Counted from the stretch's first letter, positions 41,682 through 53,512 are shown. The stretch is 64,000 nucleotides of DNA from Periplaneta americana (GCF_040183065.1 NC_091123.1:13874501-13938500); one strand, 5' to 3'. Translations and numbers: made by a program. Notes: generated by a model from the sequence alone, not told the origin.

Positions 41682-42632
41682 CGCTGTGGAGTAACGGTTA
41701 GCATATCTGACCGGGTTCAAATCCCGGTTGGGATAAGTTACTTGGTTGATGTTGTTTCAGGAGTTTTCCTTCAACCAATTAAGAGCAAATGCTGGATAAC
41801 TTTTGGCGCTGGACTTTGGACTCATTTCGCTGGCATTATCACCTTCATAATACTAAGGTTAGATAAAAAATAATGGCAACAGTTCGATATTTCTGACATG
41901 GCTTTATTCACAGGTGTACAACATTTACGTACCTTCTATTTAGTCACCCCTCTTATTTATTACCTTTTGCCAAATGTTTGGAAGGCGTCGTACACCATCA
42001 GCGCGTCCATCTTTGTTGATGTTCCGTATTGACCGCCCTAAAGCACGGATAAGTTCATCTCTGGTATTGTACCGGGTCCCTCGCAGTGGTTCTTTCACTT
42101 TGGTGAAAAGATCGTAATCGCATGGATCATATGGGGTGAGTACGGTGGATCCAACAGGGAAGCAAGGAGTTGAATTGTGTTGTCCTCCACGCGGGGTCGT
42201 CCTGTACGGAGGTTGTCCTGAACGGCATTCCTGCCTTCCCGGAACGCTTTAACGCATCGTGCCACTGTGATATATGGCAACGCTGCATCGGCATATGCTT
42301 CATGCAGTCCCTGAAAACATTCTTGTGCACTACGACCTCGTGTCACTTCAATTTTGATCCAGGAACGTTGCTCTAGTTTTGTAAACGTGGTCTTAGGGCG
42401 CTCGCACTATCCCTATGAAAGTCAACGTTCTACACACTGCAGACAGAGTACTGTCGCCGCTGGCTGCACTGACTCATCTAACAACCCTTGTTCATGTCCA
42501 CACAGCTGGGAACTCTCGAACGCACCATCGTCACGTGATAGCAGTGTTGCCATTACTTTTTATCCAACCTATGTATCATTCAGACGCTGCGCTAGACAGC
42601 CATAGCAGTTGATAAAACGTCGTAAAATATTC
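41682..42632 (+). mobile_element. SINE-1 interrupted by a deleted mariner
   Basis: The head and body of SINE-1 run from 41682 to about 41850 (ACCGGGTTCAAATCCCGG, GAGCAAATGCTGGATAAC). Its 3' end resumes at about 42574 (ATTCAGACGCTGCGC...GTTGATAAAACGTCGTAAA). The mariner at 41856-42569 lies between. Confidence 0.75.
41856..42569 (-). mobile_element. Mariner-like element, internally deleted
   Basis: The ends AGGTTAGATAAAAAATAATG and GGTTGGATAAAAAGTAATGG (complement) are next to TA. The - strand frame from 42346 gives MTRGRSAQECFQGLHEAYAD and FREGRNAVQDNLRTGRP, a mariner N-terminal DNA-binding domain. It then passes directly to the C-terminal part (LLDPPYSP..., and in another frame VKEPLRGTRYNT). 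The catalytic middle is missing and a frameshift follows the joint, so it is inactive. Confidence 0.82.
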
Positions 42633-42885
42633 CAGAGCCACCGGCGCAACTCATGCAGTAGCGCGTTGGCTGTTGGTCCGGAGTTGCGTTCGGGCATGGG
42701 TTCGATTCCCGCTTGGATTGATTACCGGGGTTTGGTTTTTCCCGATATTTCCTCAACCGTAAGGCGAATGTCAGGTAATCTATGGCGAATCCTCGGCCTC
42801 ATAACTCGCTATCACCAATTCCATCAACGCTAAATAAAGGAGTAGTTGATACAGTGTCGTTAAATAACCAAGTAAAAAAATCAAT
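42633..42885 (+). mobile_element. SINE-2 copy
   Basis: + strand copy: box B GGGTTCGATTCCCGC, body CCGTAAGGCGAATGTCAGG and CTCGCTATCACCAATTCCAT, 3' end GATACAGTGTCGTTAAATAA. Confidence 0.85.
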
Positions 42886-43345
42886 TAATAATACAGGATC
42901 CCGTATCATAGTTGTACGGTACATGAAATATCCCTATCGCTGAATAAAGTCTCCGCTCGGATGCTGCTTATTGTAGCTATTACTTTCAACCGTCGTCAAT
43001 ACTTCCTCAGAGGACAGCGAGTGCTATATAAGGAAGAAACTGAATCTCATTACTGTGGAACTCCACATTTGCAAAGGAAATGGAAGAAACTGGTAATAAG
43101 AAACATCGGAAATGAGGGCATCGAAACATAATTCAGCATGCTGAGCATGTAGTGGGTTATGTCAGCATTACGTACAGCTGGTTGATAGGTGTGGTGCTAC
43201 AGTTGGACCAACATATCGTGACTGCTTGAACTGACAGCAACATTTGTAAATAGTTTCTCTGCTACTACTCCCAACACTTAACAGACTGGGCGAACCGCCT
43301 GTTACAAACAAATCCATAGCAAATCATTACAACTTATTTTCGGTC
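42886..43345. other. No gene recognised
   Basis: Unique-looking DNA without long open frames. Confidence 0.35.
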
Positions 43346-43349
43346 TTTA

Positions 43350-43461
43350 TACGAGATGTGGTCTGGTCTAGTCTGGTCGGTGAACTCGAGGTTCGCGGGT
43401 CTAAACCGACCGACAGAGTTATTTATGTTTTAAAGGGCCATAAAAACCAGTTTACAGTGTC
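43350..43461 (+). mobile_element. tRNA-like SINE head preceding a tandem array
   Basis: GTGGTCTGGTCTAGTCTGGT and CGAGGTTCGCGGGTCTAAAC have tRNA box-like layout, followed by TTTTAAAGGGCCATAAAAAC. The 139-bp array starts immediately downstream. Confidence 0.45.
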
Positions 43462-44160
43462 GGAGGAATAGTTCAAGAGAATTCATTAAAAACACGTGAA
43501 TTGTTTCCATGTTTTAACTTTATTACTTTAGAAAAATACTAAATTACAATAACTCATTTTTGTGGCGTCTGTCAATACAAGTCATATATGAGGAATACAT
43601 GGAGGAATAGTTCAAGAGAATTCATTAAAAACACGTAAATTGTTTCCATGTTTTAACTTTATTCCTTTAGAAAAATACTAAATTACAACAACTCATTTTT
43701 GTGGCGTCTGTCAATACAAGTCGTATATGAGGAATACATGGAGGAATAGTTCAAGAGAATTCATTAAAAACACTTAAATTGTTTCCATATTTTAACTTTA
43801 TTCCTTTAGAAAAATACTAAATTACAATAACTCATTTTTGTGGCGTCTGTCAATACAAGTCATATATGGAATACAAGAAGGAATAGTTCAAGAGAATTCA
43901 TTAAAAACACCTAAATTGTTTCCATATTTTAACTTTATTCCTTTAGAAAAATACTAAATTACAATAACTCATTTTTGTGGCGTCTGTCAATACAAGTCAT
44001 ATCTGAGGAATACAAGAAGGAATAATTCAAGAGAATTCATTAAAAACACTTAAATTGTTTCCATATTTTAACTTTATTCCTTTAGAAAAATACTAAATTA
44101 CAATAACTCATTTTTGTGGCGTCTGTCAGTACAAGTCACATATGAGGAATACAAGAAGAA
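43462..44160. repeat. 139-bp tandem array, five copies
   Basis: The unit starts GGAGGAATAGTTCAAGAGAA and contains TTGTTTCCATGTTTTAACTT and TTTTTGTGGCGTCTGTCAAT. Starts are at about 43462, 43601, 43740, 43877 and 44016. Copies differ by only a few bases. Confidence 0.93.
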
Positions 44161-44275
44161 CAAGGAGAGGGAGTTGAATTTTTGTGATGGTCTATTTCCA
44201 AGTTACCCCTTGACTGACGTAGTGTGGAGAAAGACATAGTTCTGCGTCAAAAATGCATTTTTGTTCTGCGCTTAA

Positions 44276-44505
44276 CCCTTTGAGTGCCAGTCACGATTAC
44301 ATCGTAATTTTAAAATTTTGCTAGAAATGCCGGTCACGATCTAATCGTGATATAGTTTACATTTTGCTGTTATTCTCCAGACGACAAAGACCACTGTAGT
44401 GTTGTCCGAGAGCGTAGAGTAACGTTCAGTGGAGCGGTTCACTTATGTAAATTTACTTGGCATTTTTCACATAATACTATGCAAAGGGGGTCGTCACGAA
44501 AAGGG
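44276..44505. mobile_element. piggyBac-like MITE, 230 bp
   Basis: Flanked by TTAA at 44272-44275 and 44506-44509, with ends CCCTTTGAGTGCCAGTCACG and CCCTTTTCGTGACGAC (complement). TTAA plus CCC ends is the piggyBac signature. No coding capacity. GCCGGTCACGAT repeats the end motif at about 44330. Confidence 0.65.
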
Positions 44506-44709
44506 TTAAACCTTAAAAAATTCAATTCTGTTCGAGTCGTTTGAGGTACAAGATTTTTCCTTTAGGAAAATCTTCCGTTTCTCAGACAAAGTAGATTAGA
44601 GTTGTTACCAGAAAGTTGGTGTAAGACTAGTAGGCAAATGATTTAATTTTAGGGGTGGTCTTAAACGTTTCTCCGATACTGTATTTACGCAACGTAACAA
44701 TCCCTTCTT

Positions 44710-46267
44710 ACCTATCTTTAAGAAGGGGGACAGGACTAACTGTAGTAACTTTCGAGGAATATCACTTTTGTTGACGTCGTACAAAATTCTGTCCAATATT
44801 CTTTTGAGAAGATTAACTCCATATGTAGATGAAATTATTCGGGATCATCAGTGTGGTTTTAGGCGTAATAGATAACTATTGATCAGATATTTTGTATTCG
44901 ATAGATAATGAAGAAAAAATGAGAGTATAAGGGTACAGTACATCAGTTATTCATAGATTTCAAAAAGGCATATGACTCGGTTAAGAGAGAAGTTTTGTAT
45001 GATATTCTTATCGAATTTGGTATTCCCAAGAAACTAGTTCGATTAATTAAAATGTGTCTCAGTTAAACGTACAGCAGAGTCCGTATAGGCCAGTTTCTGT
45101 CAGATGCGTTTCCAATTCACTGTGGGCTAAAGCAAGGAGATGCATTATCACCTTTACTTTTTAACTTTCCTCTGGAGTATGCCATTAGGAAAGTCCAGGA
45201 CAACAGAGAGGGTTTGGAATTGAACGCTTTACATCAGTTGCTTGTCTATGCGGATGACGTGAATATGTTAGGAGAAAATCCACAAACGATTAGAGAAAAC
45301 ACGGGAATTTTACTGGAAGCAAGTAAAGAGATAGGTTTGGAAGTAAATCCCGAAAAGAAAAAGTATATGATTATGTCTCGTGACGAGAATATTGTACGAA
45401 ATGGAAATATAAAAATTGGAAATTTATCTTTTGAAGAGGTGGAGAAGTTGAAATATGTGGGAGCAACAGTAACAAATATAAATGATACTCGGGAGGAAAT
45501 TAAACGCAGAATAAATATGGGAAATGCGTGTTATTATTCGGTTGAGAAGCTCTTATCATCCAGTCTGCTGTCGAAAAATCTGAAAGTTAGAATTTATAAA
45601 ACAGTTATATTACCGGTTGTTCTGTATGGTTGTGAAACTTGGACTCTCACTTTGAGAGAGGAACAGAGATTAAGGGTGAATAATTTCAAGGGAAAAATTG
45701 TTCCGGGGCCGGGTATCGATTCCGGGACCTCTGGTTGAACGTACCAGCGCTCTGCCAACTGAGCTACCCGGGAACTCAACCCGGCCCCGGAACAATTTTT
45801 CCCTTGAAATTATTCAAATCTGCTTTACAGGGAGCTTTACCTGAAAGACTAGATTTGCATAGAGATTAAGGGTGTTTGAGAATAAGGTGGCTAGGAAAAT
45901 ATTTGGGGCTAAGAGGGATGAAGTTACAGGAGAATGTAGAAAGTTACACAACACAGAACTGCACGCATTGTATTCTTCACCTGACATAATTAGGAACATT
46001 AAATCCAGACGTTTGAGATGGGCAGGGCATGTAGCACGTATGGGCGAATCCAGAAATGCTTATAGAGTGTTAGTTGGGAGGCCGGAGGGAAAAAAACCTT
46101 TAGGGAGGCCGAGACGTAGATTGGAAGATAATATTAAACTGGATTTGAGGGAGGTGGGATATGATGATAGAGACTGGATTAATCTTGCTCAGGATAGGGA
46201 CCAATGGCGGGCTTATGTGAGGGCGGCAATGAACCCCCGGGTTCCTTAAAAGCCAGTAAGTAAGTAT
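44710..46267 (+). mobile_element. LINE family A, long copy carrying a palindromic SINE
   Basis: Starts near IFKKGDRTNCSNFRGISLL, then RLTPYVDEI and CGFRRNR, the first RT motifs, and reads to the 3' tail AAGTAAGTA. It is broken by stops up to 45213, then open for 150 codons ([20 protein letters not shown] ... [18 protein letters not shown]). It is interrupted at 45679-45860, and its C-terminus resumes at 45861 ([20 protein letters not shown] ... MNPRVP). Confidence 0.9.
45679..45860 (-). mobile_element. tRNA-derived SINE inside a palindrome, 14-bp TSD
   Basis: Near-exact inverted arms of about 37 bases (45677-45713 and 45779-45816; AATAATTTCAAGGGAAAAAT, GTTCCGGGGCCGGG) enclose a - strand tRNA-like core: GGGTAGCTCAGTTGGCAGAG, GCGCTGG, then box B-like GGAATCGATACCC. 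The flanking duplication AGAGATTAAGGGTG is at 45665-45678 and 45861-45874. Confidence 0.85.
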
Positions 46268-46993
46268 GGTGTATTCTCACAGTAATCATTCTGATCCTGC
46301 TGGCCCTTCACACGTCGTTAAATAAAATATTACTCATCTTAGCTAAGGTCTTGGTGACCATAACTGGAGGTGTTAGCAGCAGGACTGAATAACGCAGAAT
46401 CCCGAGGCTAATATCAAAATGTCGTCGACGAAAGTTGAAGGTTGACAATCTCCACTTCATTGAAGTCCATTCAATAGCGTACGCCGAGAAAGTTGGCCGT
46501 GCAGCATGTCACCGGCTATCGGCTGCCAGACATTTCTCATGTGTGTCGCTCGCACCTTGACCCAGTCTGCGCTCCGGGCCTTCGAATTGTCGGTGGAGAA
46601 CACTTCTTCACGTCCGAGCCAGATTGTGGTCAGAGGGTAATGCACGTGCAGACGGACGGAACGCTGTTGGAATGCAAGATCATATTTCTTTCTTTTTCTC
46701 TTTCTTCAAACCCTTAGTCTTCTACCCCTTCTCTCTTTCCTTCTCTATTCGACCTCTTCCCAATATTTCTTCAAATCCAATCTTTCTCTCTTTCTTTCAT
46801 TCTTTGTTCCTTCCTTTCTTTTTCCTTTTTTTACTTTCTCTTTTTTTTTCAACCCCTTCTATAGAGGATTTCACATTAACAAAAAATACTGAGTAGTTAC
46901 CATAGAAACGCCTACCTACCACATAGCTTCTACAATGTACTAGGGAAGGCCCATAAAACGATTTTTTTTTCTTAACGTGGAATGCTCTAATGC
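46268..46993. other. No gene recognised; pyrimidine-rich part
   Basis: Near 46308 there is a SINE-3-like 3' end (ACGTCGTTAAATAAAATATT). 46676-46860 is CT-rich with TTTCTTTCTTTTTCTC-type repeats. Open frames here are low-complexity. Confidence 0.4.
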
Positions 46994-47582
46994 GTGTTCA
47001 GTTCAAAGTGTGTCATGGCTCGCTGTATGTCGTCATGTGGCTAACCGATGAGCCTAGAGAATTCAATCTTCCTACACTTCCGCAGAGGCGTATTACCTAT
47101 GTGCCAGAGAAGTTGCCTGGCAAGCACGGCGTTTATTCTGAAGACTACTTACCGATACGTACCGTAATGCCGGTAGTGGCAGGAATGTGAACTGTTTGGA
47201 AACACGTACTGAGGTGAGTTTTTTCTTACTGTCGGGATATAGGGAGAGGGTTAAGACGATTACTTACGTATTTGTTGACATTAACTTGGACGGTCAACAT
47301 GGACACGGAGCATTTGATGTGTGTTGTGGAATAATGCCGTACGCAGCCGTTGATAACAAATACCCTGGGTACGAGCAAAACACAGTTCAAAAGAGGTTAT
47401 GGTAGCACACAGACCGTACAGACCGCCATCTGTTGCTACGACGTTCAAGTTATACCGTACACGTTCTCAAGTTCAGATTGAACGCCTTGATTAATAGGCA
47501 ACTTCTCTGACATAAAAGCTGAAACTCGCTTCAAATCGCTGACTCACAACAGTGACGTCATGACACACTTTGAAATGAACAC
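46994..47582 (+). mobile_element. Unknown TIR element, 589 bp
   Basis: 24-bp terminal inverted repeats (46994-47017 and 47559-47582): GTGTTCAGTTCAAAGTGTGT, CATG, with one mismatch between ends. The first 411 bases are repeated inverted at 1-411. Short open frames at 46990-47190 and 47187-47405 have no recognised domain; the same regions are disrupted in the other copy. Confidence 0.72.
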
Positions 47583-47589
47583 CCAGTAT

Positions 47590-48500
47590 ATCTTTCTCCA
47601 AGCCCTTCTCTGTCTTATCTCTTCAACCCCTCCTCTGTCTTTCTTCAACCCCTTTTTTTATTGTTTTCTTAAACCTTTTTCCTCTCTTCCGTCAACCCTT
47701 CTCTCCCTTCAACCCTTTCTTTCACCCCTCTTTTACTCTCTTCAACCCCGTCTCTCTCTTTGTTCAACCCTCTCTCTCTGTTCCTTACTTTCTTCAACCT
47801 TTCTCCCTCTTTCTCTTTTTCTCTCTTTCTCAACCTCTTTTTTCTCTTTGTTCAATTATTTATTTCTCTTCAACCCTTTTCTTTATTTTTCTTTCTTTTT
47901 TTTCTTCACCCTTTCTTCAGCTTTTTTTCTGCGATTCTCTCATTTTTCTACTTGCTCTCTTCCTCTATCTCTTTCTTTCCTTTTATATTTCTTTGTCTCC
48001 TTTTTTCTCTTTCACCTGCTATCTTTCATACTCTTTTCTCTTCTTTTTCATCTCCTTCCTCTTTATTTACTTCCTCTCCCTTTATTATCTCATCCCCCTT
48101 TGATCTGTTTCTCTTTCTTATATTTGCTCTTCTATATTTACTTAGTTCTTCGTTTATCTCTCTTAGTTTGTTTCTCTTTCTGTTCTTTCGCTTGTCCTTT
48201 GTTTTTCTTTTCTGTTTTTCTTTTCTTTTTTCTCACAATTTTTCTTTTCATTTTCTTCCTCTTTCTCGCCTTGTCTGTGTTTCTGTCTGTAGTTCTTCCT
48301 TTTCTTGCTTTTTTTAATCCCTCTTCTTCACTTTCCTTTTCTTTTTCCTATTTTTATCTTGTCTACTGCGTTTCTCTTGCTTCCATCTTTCCTCTGTTTT
48401 CTGCCTATTTTTCTGTCAGCTCTTTTTAGTTTTCCTTTCTCGTTGACTGTCTTTCATCCTTTCTCTTTACCTGTGTCTTCCGTCTCGCTCTTCTCTTTTT
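47590..48500. repeat. Pyrimidine-rich minisatellite-like tract
   Basis: About 900 bases in which the + strand is almost all C and T, built from variants of CTCTCTTTCTTCAACCCCT. Frames of up to 289 codons (47560-48429) are Phe/Leu/Ser-only products of this composition. Confidence 0.85.
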
Positions 48501-48544
48501 CTCTCGTTTCTTTTACTTTGTCATACGATATTTTCACGGAAGTA

Positions 48545-48758
48545 GGGGAGAGTCGGGTAGTATCGGACATCGGGTAATATCGGACAGTGAGTTTCTTTCA
48601 TCTACCACACGATGATAGTACCTGATTGACATGGTTACGTTTCTGTAATGTCGCATAGAGAAACGTAACCATGTCATTCACGTACTACCATATGGTGGTA
48701 GATGAAAGAAACGCACTGTCCGATATTACCCGATGTCCGATACTACCCGACTCTCCCC
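48545..48758. mobile_element. Palindromic MITE, 214 bp
   Basis: Arms of about 95-100 bases pair GGGGAGAGTCGGGTAGTATC, GGGTAATATCGGACAGTG and TTTCTTTCATCTACCA with their complements, leaving a loop near 48650. Flanked by TA (48543-48544, 48759-48760), as for Tc1/mariner-type MITEs. Confidence 0.82.
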
Positions 48759-48759
48759 T

Positions 48760-50630
48760 ATAACTTACGTTCCCAATATCTTTGAAGTTGTAGTAATTTT
48801 CGGCATGTTATCTGTCTATCTATGTCTTTATCCGGGAATTATGCATAAAATATGAGAGTTTATGGCGTTGTAGTACTTCAAATAAAACAATTTTATTTCT
48901 GGTATTTCTATCTGACTCAGTAGATCGATTTCTCAGTAAAGCGACGGATTTTGTTCGTATTCAGTTTCAACGAGTCAACCCAACCGGGAATAATCCACAT
49001 GCAATATAATCATGTAATTTAGGCCTATAAATCTTTACTGGACGTGTTTATTAAGGAATAATGCAAGATTTCGATCTTTTTAAGGTTTGTGTTTCTTACA
49101 GAATATCATGCGAAGAACAAAATGGCACAGATAGTCTTGACTCCGAAAACGCTCTTGTGTGAGTTTGTTTACACAGTTAAGACCTTTTCTGTAAAAATTT
49201 AACTCTTATCTACAAATTTATGACCGCACTTGTAAACTTCTTCAAACAGAGGCGTTGGGTGTTAGGCATCCCTACACGAATTACTCTGTAAAATTAACCA
49301 GAAACTTACCTGTTACGGAGATACAGCCATATATTAATACTTTGTTTTAACTGCTTTCACAGACATGTCGCAAATATGTTCTGAGAATGTGTATTTTTTC
49401 CTTGTCACAGACAGGTTCACCAGAAATCGTTTATATATGTAATTGCAAACGATTGTTAAGATAGGGATAAGATTTTTTTGGGTATTTGTACTGTATTACA
49501 GTTATAGAAACGAAGCTATGTTTCGGCTCCATCAGGGAATGAGGCAACCTATTTGTTGGCTCCATTACAAAGAGCTTGATCTATTAAATACGTTGAGTAA
49601 AATTTGTTAATCCTTCTGGCAATGGTGAGGAGAAACGAAAACCCCGAGGATCCTGAGCATCCACTTTGTCACTACAAATTCCATCCTGACCCAAACGGGA
49701 ATCGAATCTGAGTCGCCACGTTGAAAGGTAGAGTGACTATTCGACATGGAAAGACCATCAAGAGTTATTAGTAACTTGGTATATGAATGCGCTTTTCTGA
49801 GGAAGGTGTCAGAAATGTGTTTCTATGGCGACCCAATGTCATGAAGAGCGATGGGTTAGTTGCAGAAACGTTCACTGGCACAGATACGAGTATATCAGAT
49901 GAGTCTGGTCTCCAAGGCAAGTCGATACTCAAAACCTCCCACTGTCCTGAACATCATGCGTAATGATAGTCTCAAATCATACCTGATTTTTACCTCGCCG
50001 GGTCCTTGTTCATTTTGTTTGAAAGTAGAAGCACAAGTAGGAATTTCTTTGCATACTAGATTTACGAAGTATTTAAGTATTTGCGTAGTATGTAATTTGA
50101 GAAATTGCATGCACTCCGTAAACCTTTTAATATTACAAGCTGTTTCAGTATACCAATACCTATTGAAGTGAAATTGAAATCTTAGTGAATAGTAGTTAGA
50201 GGAAAAAGGGGGTTTGAAAGGCATATATAAATTTAGATATATTACGATTAATGATCAAATAGAGAATAGCAAACGAAATGTAGGAGAAATACTGAAAGGG
50301 AGATTGAACAAGTAATAATAAAAAAAAGTACATAGTTTAATTGGTAGAAGTTGTGTAGACATGTACTGCAAATATGTGTTAATGTAAGTGTTAATGGTGG
50401 CACCGGATACAGAAATGTGAGGTACACCATTACATGTAAAGAAGTGCTGTGACCAAATATATCAAATATCAAATATCAAATACCAATACCTATTATGTGT
50501 ATTTAACCAACATTTTTAGACGGGATTAGATATCATACTCCATTGAATTATAAACTGTCTTATGTACAACCCATAAAACGGAAGTTTATTTCATTTTATG
50601 TATTTATTTATTTGTCTATTTATTTATTTA
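48760..50630. other. No gene recognised
   Basis: Mostly AT-rich. At 49615-49735 the - strand has a box B-like GATTCGATTCCCGTTTGGG, perhaps a decayed SINE. Open frames at 49860-50224 on both strands have no recognised motif. Confidence 0.35.
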
Positions 50631-50806
50631 ATTAGGTTATTTTACGACGCTTTAACAACATCTTGGGTTATTTAGCGTCTGAATAAGTTGAAGGTGATAA
50701 TGCCGGTGAAATGAGTCCGGGGTCCAGCACCGGAAGTTACCCTGCATTTGCTCATATTGGGTTGAGGGAAAACCTCGGAAAAAACCTCAACCAGATAACT
50801 TGCCCA
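50631..50806 (-). mobile_element. SINE-1, 5'-truncated copy
   Basis: Body and 3' end of SINE-1 (GGTTATTTTACGACGCTTTA to CAACCAGATAACTTGCCC). The tRNA-like head with box B is missing. Confidence 0.85.
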
Positions 50807-50865
50807 TTGACATTTAATTACGTCGTCCACCTCACTACGTACGAGGAATTGACTCCCATGAAAAG

Positions 50866-51655
50866 CCAACACCTTGTTCTCCTTGTATTTCACCTTGTCC
50901 TTATATTCTTCTTCTCGACTTCCCTTCGTACTGTTTGTATTTCCCACATATTCCAATTTCCCTTATTACTTTATCTTAGTATTTCCCTCATTTTCCTAGT
51001 AGTCTCCTTGCTCACCATGTATTCCCTTGTTCTTATTGTATTCCCCCTGTTCTCCTTGTATTCTCCTTCTTCCTGTATTCCTCTTCTCCTTTTCTTCTCC
51101 TTGTCCTCTTCGTTTTTTATTCTACTTGTATTATCCTTGCTTTCCTTGAATTCCCCTGTTCTCTTTGTTCTCTCTGTATTTCTCTTGTCCTCCTTTTCTT
51201 CCCCTTATCCTCGTTTTCTTGTTCTCCTTTTCTTCGCCTTGTGCTTTTCGTTTTCATGTTCTACTTGTATTCCCCTTGCTCTTCTTATATTCCCTTTGTT
51301 CTCGTTATATTCTCCTTGTTCTCCTTATATTCCCTTGTTTTCGTTGTCTTCACTTTGTTCTCTTTGTATCCCCTTGTTCATCTTATATTCACTTGTTCTT
51401 GTAGTTCCCCATTTCTCCTTGTATCCCCCTTGTTCTCCCCGTATTTCTCTTGTTCTCCTTTTCTTCCCCTTGTCCCTTTCGTTTTCTTGTTCTATTTGCA
51501 TTACCCTTGCTCTTCTTATATTCCCCTGGTTCTCGTATTCTTCTTTTCTTTTCCTGGTTTTTCTATTCTTGTGTAGTCCTTGTCCTCGCATTCCCATTGT
51601 TCTCCTTGTCGTTCCCTTGTTCTCCTTCACCTTATCAAGCTATCATCTGCTCTGA
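50866..51655. repeat. CT-rich minisatellite-like tract
   Basis: About 790 bases of variants of TTCTCCTTGTATTCCCCTTG. The 314-codon frame at 50711-51655 starts in the SINE and runs through this tract; its Phe/Leu/Ser/Pro content is a product of composition. Confidence 0.82.
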
Positions 51656-52906
51656 CTATGCTATTTAATCAGCAACACACCAGCTACTCTCTCAGTGAAG
51701 CCGCAGAACAATCTGCCATGTGCGCCTGAGGATATATACTATCCGCCACGAAGATAAGTCAGAGAAGTTTCCTAAATGGCACGGCAGCGATAGGCAATGT
51801 TCGTTTTATTTTTTACTCGTTTTTTTTTTTTTTTTCAGCATTTGTATGGAGACCTACTTTATGTATATATTACTACTTTTAAAATTTTCAGTAACTGTGT
51901 AAATTCATCCTTTGCTTTTCCATTGAGGATGCGTGAACTTTTTGCAGTACTTTTCCCCAAAACGAGATTAAAATGTAGTGGTGACCAACAAATATTAGGC
52001 AGGTCCGGAAATGTACGAGACTTAAAGCATACAGCAGTCTTTACTTGTTAATATTTAACAAGATCAAGTACTGGAGAGATGATTTTGTTTAGGAAAATAG
52101 CTGGATATACTTTGTTAGGCCATAAAAGAAGTAAAGACATTTTACAAGAATTGTAAATTATATCTATTTTTTAAAGAAACGGAAATTACAAGCAGGACTG
52201 GATACAATTAGGGTGACCATACGTCCTGATTAAACGAGATTGCCCTGTTTTGAGGGCACATCAATTTGTCCCACTCAATTTTGTTATAAAATTAACTTCT
52301 GTCTCGATTTATGACAACATGTAAAAACCTGATAATTTTATTTATTTTAATGTAAACAGTTGTTAAATAGTATGATAGACTAACTTTTCCACATTTTCTT
52401 GGATGTTGCTAAAAGAGCCCCAAATTGGTCAGTATTTGAGAACTGTGTTAAATTGTTGGAAGATAAAGATGTATATGATGGTTTGTTACTTAAATAATTT
52501 ATTAATTTCATATCATTTGTGCAAAATAACATTGGAACTATTATCTATCCAAACCAAGAACCATACTAATGTATCGCTACGTCTTGGTAAACAGAAAATA
52601 TCAAGTACACATTAATGCATACGTTTATTTTAATCTAGCATAATAGTTATTTACATTGCTGTGATTTAAATTAACGTAATATGTGTAAAAATGTTAGTTA
52701 TACTGCAATATTTACGGGACTATATTTTATAGCGTATATTGGCTTTGGCTTTCAACCAATCGCAGATCAGTCAGTGACGTCAGACTGTTTTGGACTAGTA
52801 CGATTCTTGGCTTGGATAGACATTAGCAGGAAGCACATGGATGAGCTAATGGCTAATGATTTTCTTTTTTTTTTTTTTTTAATTCTTGGCACACTGATGA
52901 CTATCT
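51656..52906. other. No gene recognised
   Basis: AT-rich. GGGTGACCATACGTCC near 52212 is a motif I know from ends of some DNA transposons, but no partner end was found. Confidence 0.35.
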
Positions 52907-53512
52907 CACAAGCAAACATTCTCATGAGGGTAGATCAAAAAAGTTTTTCTTTTGTTCCACAATGTTAATAAGGCCAAAACAAGTGCGTATACAGATTTTG
53001 GCCACTCGAGCACAATTACGAAGGCCATAAAATAAGGTTGTCTGGGGCCGTTTACAGAAATAAAACACAATTTCATTGGAAAAATTTATTGGAACAGATA
53101 TAAAAATTGTTGAGCTATTTTTCAACATATTTCCCCACCGGAACCGATATATTTGTCATACCATGGAATCAACAGAGAGGTACAGACGGCTACCACACAC
53201 TGGTTTCGATCTCAGGCGGCTGACTTCTACGACACAGGGATACAAAAGTTGATCCCACTATATAACAGATGTCTCAATTCCGGTGGAAAATATGTTGAAA
53301 AAATAGCTCAATAATTGCTGTATCTGTTCCAATAAATATTTCCATGAAATTGTGTTTTTTTTTCTGGAAACGGCGGCGCCAGAAAAACTTATTTTTGCGG
53401 TCCTCGTAATTGTGCTCGAGTGGCCAAAATTTGTATAAGCACTTGTTTTGACATTAACTTGGTGGAAGTAAAAATAACCTTCCCATCTGTCCCATGAAAA
53501 TGTTTGCTTGTC
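52907..53512. mobile_element. Fold-back element, copy 2
   Basis: Same arms as 11876-12496 (ACAAGCAAACATTCTCATGA ... TTTTGGCCACTCGAG ... and the complements at 53400-53512). The centre (AACAGAGAGGTACAGACGGC) is inverted relative to copy 1, as expected for an insertion in the other orientation. Ends approximate. Confidence 0.75.

Noticed and set aside
47560..48429. 289-codon + strand ORF
   Set aside because: It lies in a pyrimidine-rich tract and consists of Phe, Leu and Ser runs; long frames are expected from the composition in more than one reading frame.
50711..51655. 314-codon + strand ORF
   Set aside because: It begins in an antisense SINE-1 and runs through a CT-rich minisatellite. No domain.
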